64,000 bases of DNA from NCBI GenBank assembly GCA_030426245.1, contig JAUHYZ010000001.1:186001-250000 (forward strand), written 5' to 3'. The notes under the pieces were generated by a model that saw only the letters and a list, made by a program, of their open reading frames with translations, was not told where the DNA came from and made no database searches. The translations under genes were made by a program, and so were the position numbers. The stretch comes from Alphaproteobacteria bacterium (lineage in GTDB: Bacteria > Pseudomonadota > Alphaproteobacteria > Sphingomonadales > Sphingomonadaceae). Below are positions 40,843 through 49,401 of this stretch, one piece after another (within the stretch, counting starts at the first letter, position 1; each line of letters starts with the position of its first letter).

Positions 40843-42048
40843 TCACAGATTGCTTCTCGGTGAACTGCCGGGGCCATTTGCGGATGGAGCTAGTGCAGGG
40901 GACCTCTGCGCACTATTCTCGTCCGCGCCTGCAGCGCCAGGCGTCTCTGACGCGGACAAGGGTAAGTCCAATTCGACATCGTCAAGGCGGGTCAGGTCGC
41001 AAACCTGCGCTGACTGCGTTAGTGGATCTGCGGCGCATTGCTGCATCATCCTGGCTTGGAAATCGAAGGTTCGCGCGAATTGCTGTTCCAGCAAAGACTT
41101 CTGCGTGCGAACGTCATTTGGTCCGAGTGCCTGATCGGCGAGGGCACATTCCGCAAATGAGAAATTATATCCTGCAGGAATGTAAGGCTCATAAAAATAG
41201 GTGTCATTGCGTGCGGACTTGTACTCTTCGCTTGTGACGTAATCCAAAGCCCGTTCGAGAGTGTCAGATCCCCAGAACGGGCTGTTTGGGTAGTTCCGAC
41301 GCAGGATTGCCAAACCGTATAGATTGAACGCGTGGTACGCGATCTCCTTCAGGTGAAGTTTGTTTCGCGCTTCCCGTCCCATGCGCCATTCGCGCAGCTG
41401 GCGGCGCAAGGCGGCGGACAAACCCCTGCGCGCGGCAGCGTGCCTGATACGCCCATTTGGACGCAGAATCATCGTATGGTGTAGAGAATCGACAAAAGTC
41501 TCAACGTTCTTGGGCATAGCCAAGCCTTGGACAGAGTAAACGATCGAAACCGCCGCGACGAAACGGATCTGATGATTGATCGTCCAGTCGATCCCAGGCA
41601 GGCTGCCGTCGACCTCCCGGATCGTAAAAAGATTGAGGTTCTCGTCGAAGGGGCACATTTGTGCCAGCTCCATCGCGAGCTCCAAGGCGTCTGGCCGTGA
41701 TAGCCTTTTACCGGCTTCAGCCAGTGCCTCCATATTGAATGCGGGCCCGATCAGCCCATTGCACTTGTCTTTCCCGGCTTTTCCTCTCTGCTCGAAGGTG
41801 TGCTCCAGCCGATGTTTACCTGAGGCAAGGAGATAGTCGAGCGCGCGGTTGGCTGCCGCTGCAAAGCGCGGATCGCCGGTCTTCTCGAACGCAAAGCTCC
41901 AGGTGACGAGCCAATGGCTAGTGTTACGCGCCGGTGTTTCCGGATCATGATATGGTCCGTTATGTCCAGCGGGCGTGCTCCCGTTCGCACCCTGAATATC
42001 CAGGCCGGCCTCTGCTGACTCGATTAGCAAGGAGTGGAGGCTTGTCAC
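40843..42048 (-). CDS. Predicted alpha/alpha-barrel protein of a glycan locus (possibly AglQ-like)
   Basis: A GTG start overlaps the wzx stop by four bases (GTGA), so it is translationally coupled. The 401-residue protein is rich in regular helices, for example RNTSHWLVTWSFAFEKTGDP, FAAAANRALDYLLASG and AYHAFNLYGLAILRRNYP, the pattern of an (alpha/alpha) toroid. Such folds occur in polysaccharide lyases, C5-epimerases and the poorly known AglQ-type proteins of rhizobial and sphingomonad glycan loci. There is no signal peptide. The C-terminus is low-complexity. A role in repeat-unit modification or synthesis is inferred from its place between wzx and the wzy-like gene. I cannot assign a reaction. 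Confidence 0.55.
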   Translation of the reverse strand: MTSLHSLLIESAEAGLDIQGANGSTPAGHNGPYHDPETPARNTSHWLVTWSFAFEKTGDPRFAAAANRALDYLLASGKHRLEHTFEQRGKAGKDKCNGLIGPAFNMEALAEAGKRLSRPDALELAMELAQMCPFDENLNLFTIREVDGSLPGIDWTINHQIRFVAAVSIVYSVQGLAMPKNVETFVDSLHHTMILRPNGRIRHAAARRGLSAALRRQLREWRMGREARNKLHLKEIAYHAFNLYGLAILRRNYPNSPFWGSDTLERALDYVTSEEYKSARNDTYFYEPYIPAGYNFSFAECALADQALGPNDVRTQKSLLEQQFARTFDFQARMMQQCAADPLTQSAQVCDLTRLDDVELDLPLSASETPGAAGADENSAQRSPALAPSANGPGSSPRSNL

Positions 42049-43571
42049 TGCGCACCTTTCGTGGGTTGTTTGGTCCGGGTGTTGAACGCAGGCCAGGCAT
42101 GGCTGCGAAATTTCCGGACAAGCAGCAATGTGCCTGCATAGGCAACAAGGCCCAAGGCAATTGCCGCGATAGCTCGCACTACCAAATCGACCGGGACAAA
42201 TTCCATCACGAGAAGCCAGACGGCTACGATCGGGACTTGCACTAGAAGCGATCCTGCCAGCGACAATGCAACCAGGGGAAGGGTCGATCCGATTTCCCGG
42301 TCAAGCACGAGCTGCCGGATGATCGTTCCAAACAGCTTGTTCAGTGCGATCGCCCAGGCTGCCCCGGCGACGCCTGCCCACAACACGCCGAAAATCAACA
42401 TTGGCAACAGAAGCACGACCGACGTGATAATGAACAGGGTTAGGTCCAAACCCGGACGGCCGATTGCCTTGTAGAGCGTTGAAGTCGTTCCGCCTGCGGC
42501 ATGCGCCATAACTGCTAGTGCCAGGGCTTGAAGCGGTACGCCCATATCCGTCCATGCTTCGCCAAGAAAGAATGGCAGAAGCCCCGGACCGGCAAGAATA
42601 ATGGAGATCATCAGCGGGAAGATCGCCAACGTGTTCCATGAAATGGTTTTGACGTAATTTTCTCGGATCGCATCGAAGTCGTTTTGAATGGAGGAATAGT
42701 GCGTGAACATCACGCGGTTAAGAACCGTCATCAATTGCATGCGGACCGTGTCGGTGAGATAAAACGCAAGCGAGTAAAGGCCAACCTGAGATTGGCTGAG
42801 CATGCGCCCCAGAGTGAAGACGTCGAAATTCTTCGCTGTCGACACCATGATGTCGTTCAGGAACACGAGCCCGCTAAAGCCGAAAATCTCGGAAAAAGTC
42901 CCGCGATCGAGATTCAGTCTCGGCTTCCAATCACCAGCAGCATAGAGAGCAATGGCCAAGACCAATTGAGCGGTGACGATTTGCACCACGAAGACCCACA
43001 CATCGGTTGAAATCAGCAGATATGCGATTGCCGCCAGGATGCTGACGGCCGAAGAGATAATGCGGGCGGTCGTCGCGGCGCGATAGCGCCTCTGACGGAA
43101 CAGAATGGCCCGGCCAATGCTCGCTACAGGTGTGAAAAGCAGTGTCACGCCGATAACGGCAGTGACTTCTCCCACCGTGACACTGTCATAGAACCACGCC
43201 GCCAATGGCGCGACGGCGAACATATTGACCAGAAACAGGGTAATCGAGACGATGACGGACGCCGAAAAGGCGGTGTTCACGACATCGACCGAGAACTTCT
43301 CTTCCGGTCGTTGAATGACAGCTGCCGCGAGACCGAAATCGGTCATGACCTTGACGATCGTGTAAGTCGTCAGGGCCATTGCGATCATGCCGAAATCGGA
43401 CGGTGCCAATATTCGGGCCAATACAAGGCGGAAAAGGAATGTGACGCCGCCATTGATGAAGACGTCGAGCCCGGTCCACAAGACATCCCGCTTGAGGGAG
43501 ACTTTGCTCGGCGCAGCAAGAGACCCCTCGGCCGTGGCCGGCGTCTGTTTTGCGGACATGCGTGAGGCCAT
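42045..43571 (-). CDS. Wzx-type polysaccharide flippase (PST/MVF superfamily)
   Basis: This 508-residue protein has about fourteen membrane helices. The N-terminus shows the family pattern: VLWTGLDVFINGGVTFLFRL, VLARILAPSDFGMIAMALTT, DFGLAAAVIQRPE. It should turn over undecaprenyl-diphosphate-linked repeat units across the inner membrane, the step between glycosyltransferases and the Wzy-like polymerase. An in-frame ATG at 43559 is an alternative start. It is the first gene of a minus-strand unit wzx, 40843, wzy-like, wzc. The upstream 755 bases contain an AT-rich patch likely to hold its promoter. Confidence 0.92.
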   Translation of the reverse strand: MASRMSAKQTPATAEGSLAAPSKVSLKRDVLWTGLDVFINGGVTFLFRLVLARILAPSDFGMIAMALTTYTIVKVMTDFGLAAAVIQRPEEKFSVDVVNTAFSASVIVSITLFLVNMFAVAPLAAWFYDSVTVGEVTAVIGVTLLFTPVASIGRAILFRQRRYRAATTARIISSAVSILAAIAYLLISTDVWVFVVQIVTAQLVLAIALYAAGDWKPRLNLDRGTFSEIFGFSGLVFLNDIMVSTAKNFDVFTLGRMLSQSQVGLYSLAFYLTDTVRMQLMTVLNRVMFTHYSSIQNDFDAIRENYVKTISWNTLAIFPLMISIILAGPGLLPFFLGEAWTDMGVPLQALALAVMAHAAGGTTSTLYKAIGRPGLDLTLFIITSVVLLLPMLIFGVLWAGVAGAAWAIALNKLFGTIIRQLVLDREIGSTLPLVALSLAGSLLVQVPIVAVWLLVMEFVPVDLVVRAIAAIALGLVAYAGTLLLVRKFRSHAWPAFNTRTKQPTKGAQ

Positions 43572-44326
43572 TCACCCGAGCCTTGAATTTGCGTCGCGGC
43601 GCATCAGGAAGTTATGCTGCACTGCATTATAGGTGGCAAGCAACTCACCGCAAGTGGCTCGCTGCCCAAGGCCCAAACTCGGACACTATCGCGCATAGCG
43701 TTCAGTTTTGGAGCCATAATATATTGTAAGATAATATAAAATTGGGGGTCATGGATGGAGAGCTCGTCAACGGAGATGAGGATTTCTGGGTTTCGCAAGC
43801 GCTGAACCAGCTTGATTAGCTCTGGAAAGCATGACCGTTGCAATTCCCCGTAATCGAACGAACCGATTCGCCCTAGATCGAAGCGGATTGAGTTGTACCG
43901 CTGGTTCCGTGCGCTCTTGAAGGCCTGGTCTCGCTGGAGCGCCGACACTTCGAAGGCACACAATGGGCAAGGCTTCTTCCTTCTGCCTTTCGACTGGCGC
44001 CCATATCTATTGGCGAATAATATCCCCAATAGAGCGCGCCCCATTCTTGGGCGCTATGAGCCAAAGGAAGAAATCCTCAATTATTATCAGCGCTTAACGA
44101 TCTCCAACTGATTGCTATTCGGTTGGAGAAGCAAATGTTGTTCTTGCGGGGCGCGATCTATTCGATGCTGGGCGAGTGAGGTGAGGCGAAAACTTATTTG
44201 TGTTCGAATGCCCCTAATAAGGACGATCGCAAAACAAGATGGTGAATCCGGCCTTCACCTCGGGAAAAATATGTTAACAGCGATTTCGTTCACGCAAGAG
44301 TCGTTTGCAGATCGAAGGGGGCTCGA
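43572..44326. other. 755-base gap with no confident gene, possible remnant
   Basis: Two weak open frames overlap on opposite strands: minus 43604-44044 and plus about 43854-44111. The second includes RIELYRWFRALLKAWSRWSA and GRYEPKEEILNYYQRL, which look protein-like, but it has no ribosome site and starts after a stop, so it could be the end of a decayed gene. An AT-rich patch at 43716-43742 probably holds a promoter for the divergent wzx unit. Nothing else stands out. Confidence 0.35.
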
Positions 44327-45376
44327 ATGGGCGGCGTTTATGCTGTGGTGCTGACCTACAACCGCAGCGAATTACTTGAGCAATGCCTCAATGCCATTGC
44401 CAAGCAGACAGTTCCGATCGACACGGTGCTTGTCATCGATAACGGCAGCACGGATGGCACAACCGAAATGCTCAGGGAGGAATATCCCTGGGTCGAGGTC
44501 TGCCAAGCTGCCGAGAATAGCGGCGCGGCTGGCGGATTCAATTTGGCGATGCGTGTCGCTGTCGCTGCCGGTGCCGATTTTGCGTGGGTCATGGATGACG
44601 ACGTGATCCCGGAAGTGGACGCGCTGGAGCGGCTTCAGGAATCCTTTGAATTCGTGGAAGAGGCAGCGGAAGCTCCGCCCTTCGTTGTATCGACTGCCCG
44701 GGCGCCGAACGGCGAATTTACAAATGTCCCGGATATCGATCAGTCGCGCAACTCGCTGAAATACCCGAATTGGCCAATCTTCCTTGAAAAAGGCCTCATC
44801 CCTGTTCGCCGCGCGACTTTCGTCTCCATTCTTCTGCCGCGCACCACGTTTCTCAGTTACGGTTATCCACTCAGTTCCATGTTCATCTGGGGAGAGGATA
44901 GCGAATTCACTATGCGGATCACCAAGAAGTCCCCCGGTTTCATGTGCGGTGCGAGCAGAGTCGTTCACCTCAGAGCGCTTGCCGGCCGGCTCGACATTCG
45001 CTCGGAAACGAAGACCTCGCGGCTCAAATGGCACCGCTATTTCGTCCGCAATGGCCTATATACGAGAAAGCGGCATGCATCGAAGGCAGCCGCGATGAAA
45101 TATGCAGGCACCAAACTTCTGGAAGCGCTTCACCTCTTTGTTGAAGGACGCTTCGTTAAATCCACCTTACTTGTACAGGGCGTCTTTCAGGGCTTGTTTT
45201 TCAACCCAAACGAAAGTCGTTTCATCGAAGCTATTGATGACAGCGGTATCAGTTTCATGACTGACAGTTTGCATTCGCGCCTGACGGCCAGAACTTTCGA
45301 AAAGGCGTTATCACAAAAGCAACATGATCAAGATAGGTCGAACACAGTCGTCAAATTGAGAGCAGGCAACGACTAA
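44327..45376 (+). CDS. Family 2 glycosyltransferase, GlfT2/rhamnosyl-type
   Basis: The ATG at 44327 follows GAAGGGGG. The 349-residue protein has VYAVVLTYNRSELLEQCLNA, VIDNGSTDGTTEMLREEYPW, ENSGAAGGFNLAMRVA and WVMDDDVIPEVDALERL. ENSGAAGGF with MDDD and the later MFIWGEDSEFTMRI are typical of the galactofuranosyl/rhamnosyl GT2 subgroup (GlfT2- and RfbF-GT-like). It should add a sugar to a lipid-linked acceptor. It starts a block of five tightly overlapping genes devoted to a nucleotide sugar, so its donor may be the sugar made by the next four. This link is an inference from gene order. Confidence 0.88.
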   Translation: MGGVYAVVLTYNRSELLEQCLNAIAKQTVPIDTVLVIDNGSTDGTTEMLREEYPWVEVCQAAENSGAAGGFNLAMRVAVAAGADFAWVMDDDVIPEVDALERLQESFEFVEEAAEAPPFVVSTARAPNGEFTNVPDIDQSRNSLKYPNWPIFLEKGLIPVRRATFVSILLPRTTFLSYGYPLSSMFIWGEDSEFTMRITKKSPGFMCGASRVVHLRALAGRLDIRSETKTSRLKWHRYFVRNGLYTRKRHASKAAAMKYAGTKLLEALHLFVEGRFVKSTLLVQGVFQGLFFNPNESRFIEAIDDSGISFMTDSLHSRLTARTFEKALSQKQHDQDRSNTVVKLRAGND

Positions 45377-46443
45377 TGCGCATCCTGATTGCTGGTAATA
45401 TGGGTTATGTCGGGCCTGCAGTTGTTCGGCAGCTTCGAGGGAAATGGCCGCAGGCCGAGATCATTGGCTTGGACTCCGGTTATTTTGCCCACTGTCTGAC
45501 GGCTGCCGAACGGCTGCCGGAGAGCGAATTGAACGCGCAGATATTTGGCGACGTTCGTGACGGACCGCCAATGTCTCTTGAGGGCTTCGACGCCGTTGTC
45601 CAGTTGGCGGCGGTTTCAAATGACCCGATGGGCGATGCCTACAGCGCGGCGACAAAAGCCATCAATCAAGATTCTTCGCTCGCACTCGCGCGGCTCGCTG
45701 CTGCTGCGGGCGTCGGCAATTTTGTCTTCGCTTCCAGCTGCAGTGTTTATGGTGTGGCCGATGGCCCTGCGCGGACAGAGCAGGATCCGCTCAACCCGAT
45801 CACTGCCTATGCAAGATCAAAGATCGGCACCGAGGAAGGTTTGGCAGAGTTTGGCGGCGACATGACGATCACTTGCCTGCGCTTCGCCACTGCTTGCGGC
45901 ATGTCCGACCGTTTGCGATTGGATCTCGTCCTCAACGACTTTGTCGCCTGTGCGCTCTCGACCGGGCGCATTACGGTACTCAGCGATGGGAGCCCATGGC
46001 GGCCGCTGATCGACACGGCCGACATGGCACGGGCAATCGAATGGGCTGTGGCGCGGCCTGCATCGGCAGGTGGGCGCTATCTTGCAGTCAATGTCGGGCG
46101 CGATGAGGCCAACTACCAGGTCGCACAGCTTGCCAAGACAGTCGCTGAAGCTTTGCCAGGGACGGAAGTCTCGATCAATCACGATGCGCCGGCAGACAGC
46201 CGCTCTTACCGGGTGGATTTCGGTCTCTACAAACGCCTTGCACCGGATCACCAGCCGCAAGTGACATTGCGCCAGTCGATTGACGAATTGATCGCCGGAT
46301 TGCAGTCAATGGAATTTGCGGACGCCGATTTCCGTACCTCGCAGATGATGCGTTTGAAGGTACTCGAACGGCATCGCCAATCCGGCCGGTTGAATGATGA
46401 ATTGCGTTGGCAAGGGACGGCAAGCAGCCGGGCTGCAGCATGA
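45376..46443 (+). CDS. NAD-dependent epimerase/dehydratase (extended SDR)
   Basis: The start overlaps the previous stop by one base (TAATG). The 355-residue protein has the Rossmann loop AGNMGYVGPAVVRQL, VVQLAAVSNDPMGDA, FASSCSVYG and the catalytic YxxxK as YARSK. A substrate-side segment SDGSPWRPLIDTADMARAIE follows. It acts on a nucleotide-activated sugar, probably the CDP-sugar made with the next gene's product. It does not show the GHTGFKGSW start of CDP-glucose 4,6-dehydratase (RfbG). It may be an epimerase, reductase or atypical dehydratase. Cytoplasmic. Confidence 0.82.
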   Translation: MRILIAGNMGYVGPAVVRQLRGKWPQAEIIGLDSGYFAHCLTAAERLPESELNAQIFGDVRDGPPMSLEGFDAVVQLAAVSNDPMGDAYSAATKAINQDSSLALARLAAAAGVGNFVFASSCSVYGVADGPARTEQDPLNPITAYARSKIGTEEGLAEFGGDMTITCLRFATACGMSDRLRLDLVLNDFVACALSTGRITVLSDGSPWRPLIDTADMARAIEWAVARPASAGGRYLAVNVGRDEANYQVAQLAKTVAEALPGTEVSINHDAPADSRSYRVDFGLYKRLAPDHQPQVTLRQSIDELIAGLQSMEFADADFRTSQMMRLKVLERHRQSGRLNDELRWQGTASSRAAA

Positions 46444-47213
46444 AAGTTGCAATTCTTGCCGGCGGCTTCGGTACCCGGTTGAGTGAGGAAACGGCAGTCA
46501 AGCCGAAGCCGATGGTTGAAATCGGTGGGCGCCCGATCCTGTGGCATATCATGAAGATATACGGACATTACGGCTTTCGTGATTTCGTGATCCTGGGTGG
46601 ATACAAGGTCGAATATATTCGCGACTATTTTCTAAGCTACCAAGCCAACAACTGCGACTTCACCATCGATCTGGCGAGCGGTTCGATCGAATGGGAAAAC
46701 GCTGTCGCGGAAGACTGGCGGGTTACCGTCCTCAATACTGGCGGAGACTCGATGACCGGCGGCCGTATCCGCCGTGCGCGCGACTATCTTTCGGACGGGA
46801 CCTTCTGCCTCACTTATGGCGATGGCCTGTCTGACGTGAAAATCCTTGATGTGGTGGAATCGCACCGAAAATCGGGCGCACTGTGCACCATGACTGCCAT
46901 CGTTCAGCCGGGGCGCTACGGCGCGTTGCGGCTCAGCGAGGATGGGCGCCACGTTCTCGGTTTCAGGGAAAAGGGTGCCACCGATGGCGGCCTGATCAAT
47001 GGCGGTTTCTTCGTATGCGAACCGGAGATGCTCGATCTGATCGACGGTGACGATACCGTGTTCGAAGCCGAACCGATTGAGCGGATGGTAAGTATGGGCA
47101 AGCTTGGCAGCTATCCGCATCTCGGCTTTTGGCAGAGCATGGACTCGCTGCGCGACCGCAACATCCTTGAGGAACATTGGGCCGGTTCGCCCCCTTGGAA
47201 AGTCTGGGACTGA
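46440..47213 (+). CDS. rfbF: Glucose-1-phosphate cytidylyltransferase
   Basis: The ATG at 46440 overlaps the preceding stop (ATGA) and gives 257 residues, the usual length for this enzyme. It begins MKVAILAGGFGTRLSEET, with KPKPMVEIGGRPILWHIMKI and YGHYGFRDFVILGGYK, then the acceptor-side FCLTYGDGLSDV and NGGFFVCEPEM. It converts CTP and alpha-D-glucose-1-phosphate to CDP-glucose, the first step to CDP-3,6-dideoxyhexoses and related sugars. The motif set is strongly conserved, so the reaction is well supported. The expected next enzyme, RfbG, is not in the window. Confidence 0.93.
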   Translation: MKVAILAGGFGTRLSEETAVKPKPMVEIGGRPILWHIMKIYGHYGFRDFVILGGYKVEYIRDYFLSYQANNCDFTIDLASGSIEWENAVAEDWRVTVLNTGGDSMTGGRIRRARDYLSDGTFCLTYGDGLSDVKILDVVESHRKSGALCTMTAIVQPGRYGALRLSEDGRHVLGFREKGATDGGLINGGFFVCEPEMLDLIDGDDTVFEAEPIERMVSMGKLGSYPHLGFWQSMDSLRDRNILEEHWAGSPPWKVWD

Positions 47214-47217
47214 TACT

Positions 47218-48555
47218 GTGATTATTGTCGATACTGCGCTGGCAAAGCGCGAAGCAGAAGGTCGGCCGATCGGCGTTGCCGTGGTCGGAGCGGGATTTCA
47301 GGGCGCTGCAATCGTTCGGCAGATTTCAAATTCTGTCGCCGGCATGCGCGTTGTAGGCGTCGCCAATCGACATTTGCAGAAGGCGCAAGACGCACTGCAA
47401 GAGGCGGGTTGCGATCTTGCTCGGGTCGAAGGCGCTGGCGCCATTGCAGAGACCATCGCCTCCGGGAAGGCTGCTGCCACCGAAGATGTGCTGGCGTTGG
47501 TTCAGGCCGAAGGCGTTGACGCCGTGATCGAGGTCACGGGCTCGATCGAATATGGTGCCAGGGCCGTTCTCGCTGCCATCGAGGCGGGCAAACATGTCGT
47601 GCACATGAATGCAGAACTCGACGGTACGGTTGGCCCGATCCTGAAGGACTATGCCGATCGCGCCGGCGTTCTTTACACTTTCTCCGACGGGGACCAGCCC
47701 GGCGTGCAGATGAATCTCATCCGCTTCGTGCGCGGATTGGGCGTCGTCCCTCGATTGGCAGGCAACATTAAGGGATTGCACGATCCCTATCGCAATCCTG
47801 AAACCCAGCGGGCCTTTGCCGAGCGTTGGGGGCAAAAGCCCGCCATGGTGGCCAGCTTTGCCGACGGTACGAAGATTTCCTTCGAACAGGCGATTGTGGC
47901 CAATGGCTGCGATTTCCGTGTTGCCAGGCGCGGCATGCTCGGCCCCGATTTTTCCGGTGGGGATCCCACGGCTCCGCTCGTCCCGCTTGAAGATACGGTT
48001 GAGGCCTTCCAGGACGCGCTCGATTCCAGTGGCCCCGGGCTTGTGGACTATGTCGTCGGTGCGCGTCCAGGTCCGGGCGTGTTCGTGCTCGGCACTCATG
48101 ACGACCCGCGCCAACAGCATTTCCTGGAGCTCTACAAGCTCGGCAAGGGGCCTTACTACTGTTTCTACACTCCCTACCATCTCTGTCATTTCGAAGTGCC
48201 GAACTCGGTCGCACGGGCAGTGCTCTTCGCGGATCCGGTGTTGACGCCGGAAGCGGGTCCGAAAGTGGGCGTTGTCGGTGCAGCCAAGAAAGACCTGGCG
48301 CCCGGCGATGAAATCACCGAATTCGGCGGTTTCGAGGCCTATGGCGTGGCCGAAAATCAGGACGTGATCGACCGGGATGACTTGTTGCCCATGGGAATCG
48401 CTGTCGGTGCGCGGCTCTGCCGGCCCGTGGCCAAGGATGCAGCCCTAACCTTCGCCGATGTCGAGTTTCCGAAAGATCGTCTTGTCGATCGGCTCTATGC
48501 CGAGCAGCGGCAGAAATGGGGTCAGTCTTCCAATACGCATGAGGTGGTCGCATGA
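47218..48555 (+). CDS. NAD(P)-dependent oxidoreductase with C-terminal SAF domain
   Basis: A GTG start at 47218, four bases after rfbF, gives 445 residues; the longer open frame overlaps rfbF and is not used. IGVAVVGAGFQGAAIVRQIS is the Rossmann fold; VIEVTGSIEYGARAVLAAIE and KHVVHMNAELDGTVGPIL follow, as in homoserine-dehydrogenase-like proteins. The last 80 residues (AKKDLAPGDEITEFGGFEAY, LPMGIAVGARLCRPVAKD) form a SAF domain. Proteins of this type sit beside rfbF in several O-antigen loci, with no settled function. It may oxidise or reduce the CDP-linked sugar or build a branched side chain. It is cytoplasmic. Confidence 0.75.
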   Translation: MIIVDTALAKREAEGRPIGVAVVGAGFQGAAIVRQISNSVAGMRVVGVANRHLQKAQDALQEAGCDLARVEGAGAIAETIASGKAAATEDVLALVQAEGVDAVIEVTGSIEYGARAVLAAIEAGKHVVHMNAELDGTVGPILKDYADRAGVLYTFSDGDQPGVQMNLIRFVRGLGVVPRLAGNIKGLHDPYRNPETQRAFAERWGQKPAMVASFADGTKISFEQAIVANGCDFRVARRGMLGPDFSGGDPTAPLVPLEDTVEAFQDALDSSGPGLVDYVVGARPGPGVFVLGTHDDPRQQHFLELYKLGKGPYYCFYTPYHLCHFEVPNSVARAVLFADPVLTPEAGPKVGVVGAAKKDLAPGDEITEFGGFEAYGVAENQDVIDRDDLLPMGIAVGARLCRPVAKDAALTFADVEFPKDRLVDRLYAEQRQKWGQSSNTHEVVA

Positions 48556-49115
48556 TCATTCACAAGACCGATCTGGAAGATGCCAGACTGATTGAGTTGG
48601 AAGAGCGTGGCGATGCCCGCGGAATGTTCGCGCGTACATTTTGCGTCGATGAATTTGCCGCTGAAGGGCTCTGCACGCAGTTCGTTCAGCAGAATATGTC
48701 GATTTCGGCAGAGAAGGGCACGGTGCGCGGCATGCATCTGCAGGATGCGCCGCATGGCGAAGTGAAACTGATCCGTTGCGTTCGTGGCGGTATCCTGGAT
48801 GTAATCGTCGACCTGCGGAAGGATTCACCGACCTTTTTGAAACATGCCGGCTTTGAATTGACGGCTTCCAATCGCCGTCAGCTCTACGTCCCGGCAGGCT
48901 TCGCGCACGGCTTCCAGACGCTCACCGAGAATGTGGAAGTTAGCTATCTGGTGTCTTCGGCCTATGCGCCGCATGCGGAGATGGGCCTTCGGCACAATGA
49001 TCCCAAGCTGGGCATTGAGTGGCCGCTTCCAGTTTCCGAGATTTCGGAAAAGGATGCCAGCTGGCCCTTGCTGGAAGACCTTGATAACGATCCTCGCTTC
49101 CAAATGCGGGGTTAG
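48552..49115 (+). CDS. dTDP-4-dehydrorhamnose 3,5-epimerase-like sugar epimerase (RfbC family)
   Basis: The start overlaps the previous stop (ATGA). This 187-residue cupin protein has ARGMFARTFCVDEFA, QQNMSISAEKGTVRGMHLQD, VDLRKDSPTFLKHAGFEL and VPAGFAHGFQTL. The His of RGMH, near residue 61, is the catalytic base of the family. In this block the substrate is more likely a CDP- than a dTDP-linked 4-keto sugar, as no dTDP-rhamnose genes are nearby. The product would be the 3- and/or 5-epimer. This is the last gene of the five-gene block 44327-49115. Confidence 0.85.
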   Translation: MIIHKTDLEDARLIELEERGDARGMFARTFCVDEFAAEGLCTQFVQQNMSISAEKGTVRGMHLQDAPHGEVKLIRCVRGGILDVIVDLRKDSPTFLKHAGFELTASNRRQLYVPAGFAHGFQTLTENVEVSYLVSSAYAPHAEMGLRHNDPKLGIEWPLPVSEISEKDASWPLLEDLDNDPRFQMRG

Positions 49116-49401
49116 TATATCCCCATCGACAACTAGATCGGACACATGTTTGAGCAACGCAAGTTTCTCCATGGACGACCTTTTTAGAGTCTTTGCCTGG
49201 ATGCCCTTATTGGAAGGGTATTTGGCCTGATTTCATGCACGGATCGTCATAAGTCTCATCCCCTTGGTAGCCGCTGTCGCTTGCTTCGAAAGATTTATCC
49301 GAAAGAAGTGGTTGCGAGTTGCTCGCAGAAGTCGGATGACCGGTGCTATGGCATCGACCGGCCGAATGACCGGTTTTCTCGTTTTTCGATGAGGTTACAC
49401 A

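Noticed and set aside
43604-44044. Minus-strand open frame of 146 codons upstream of wzx
   Set aside because: Parts look protein-like, but it competes with a plus-strand frame and lacks a ribosome site; not enough to call a gene.
45376-46443. Calling the SDR gene rfbG (CDP-glucose 4,6-dehydratase)
   Set aside because: The N-terminal nucleotide motif and sequence blocks do not fit RfbG, although it sits beside rfbF. It is left as a general SDR.
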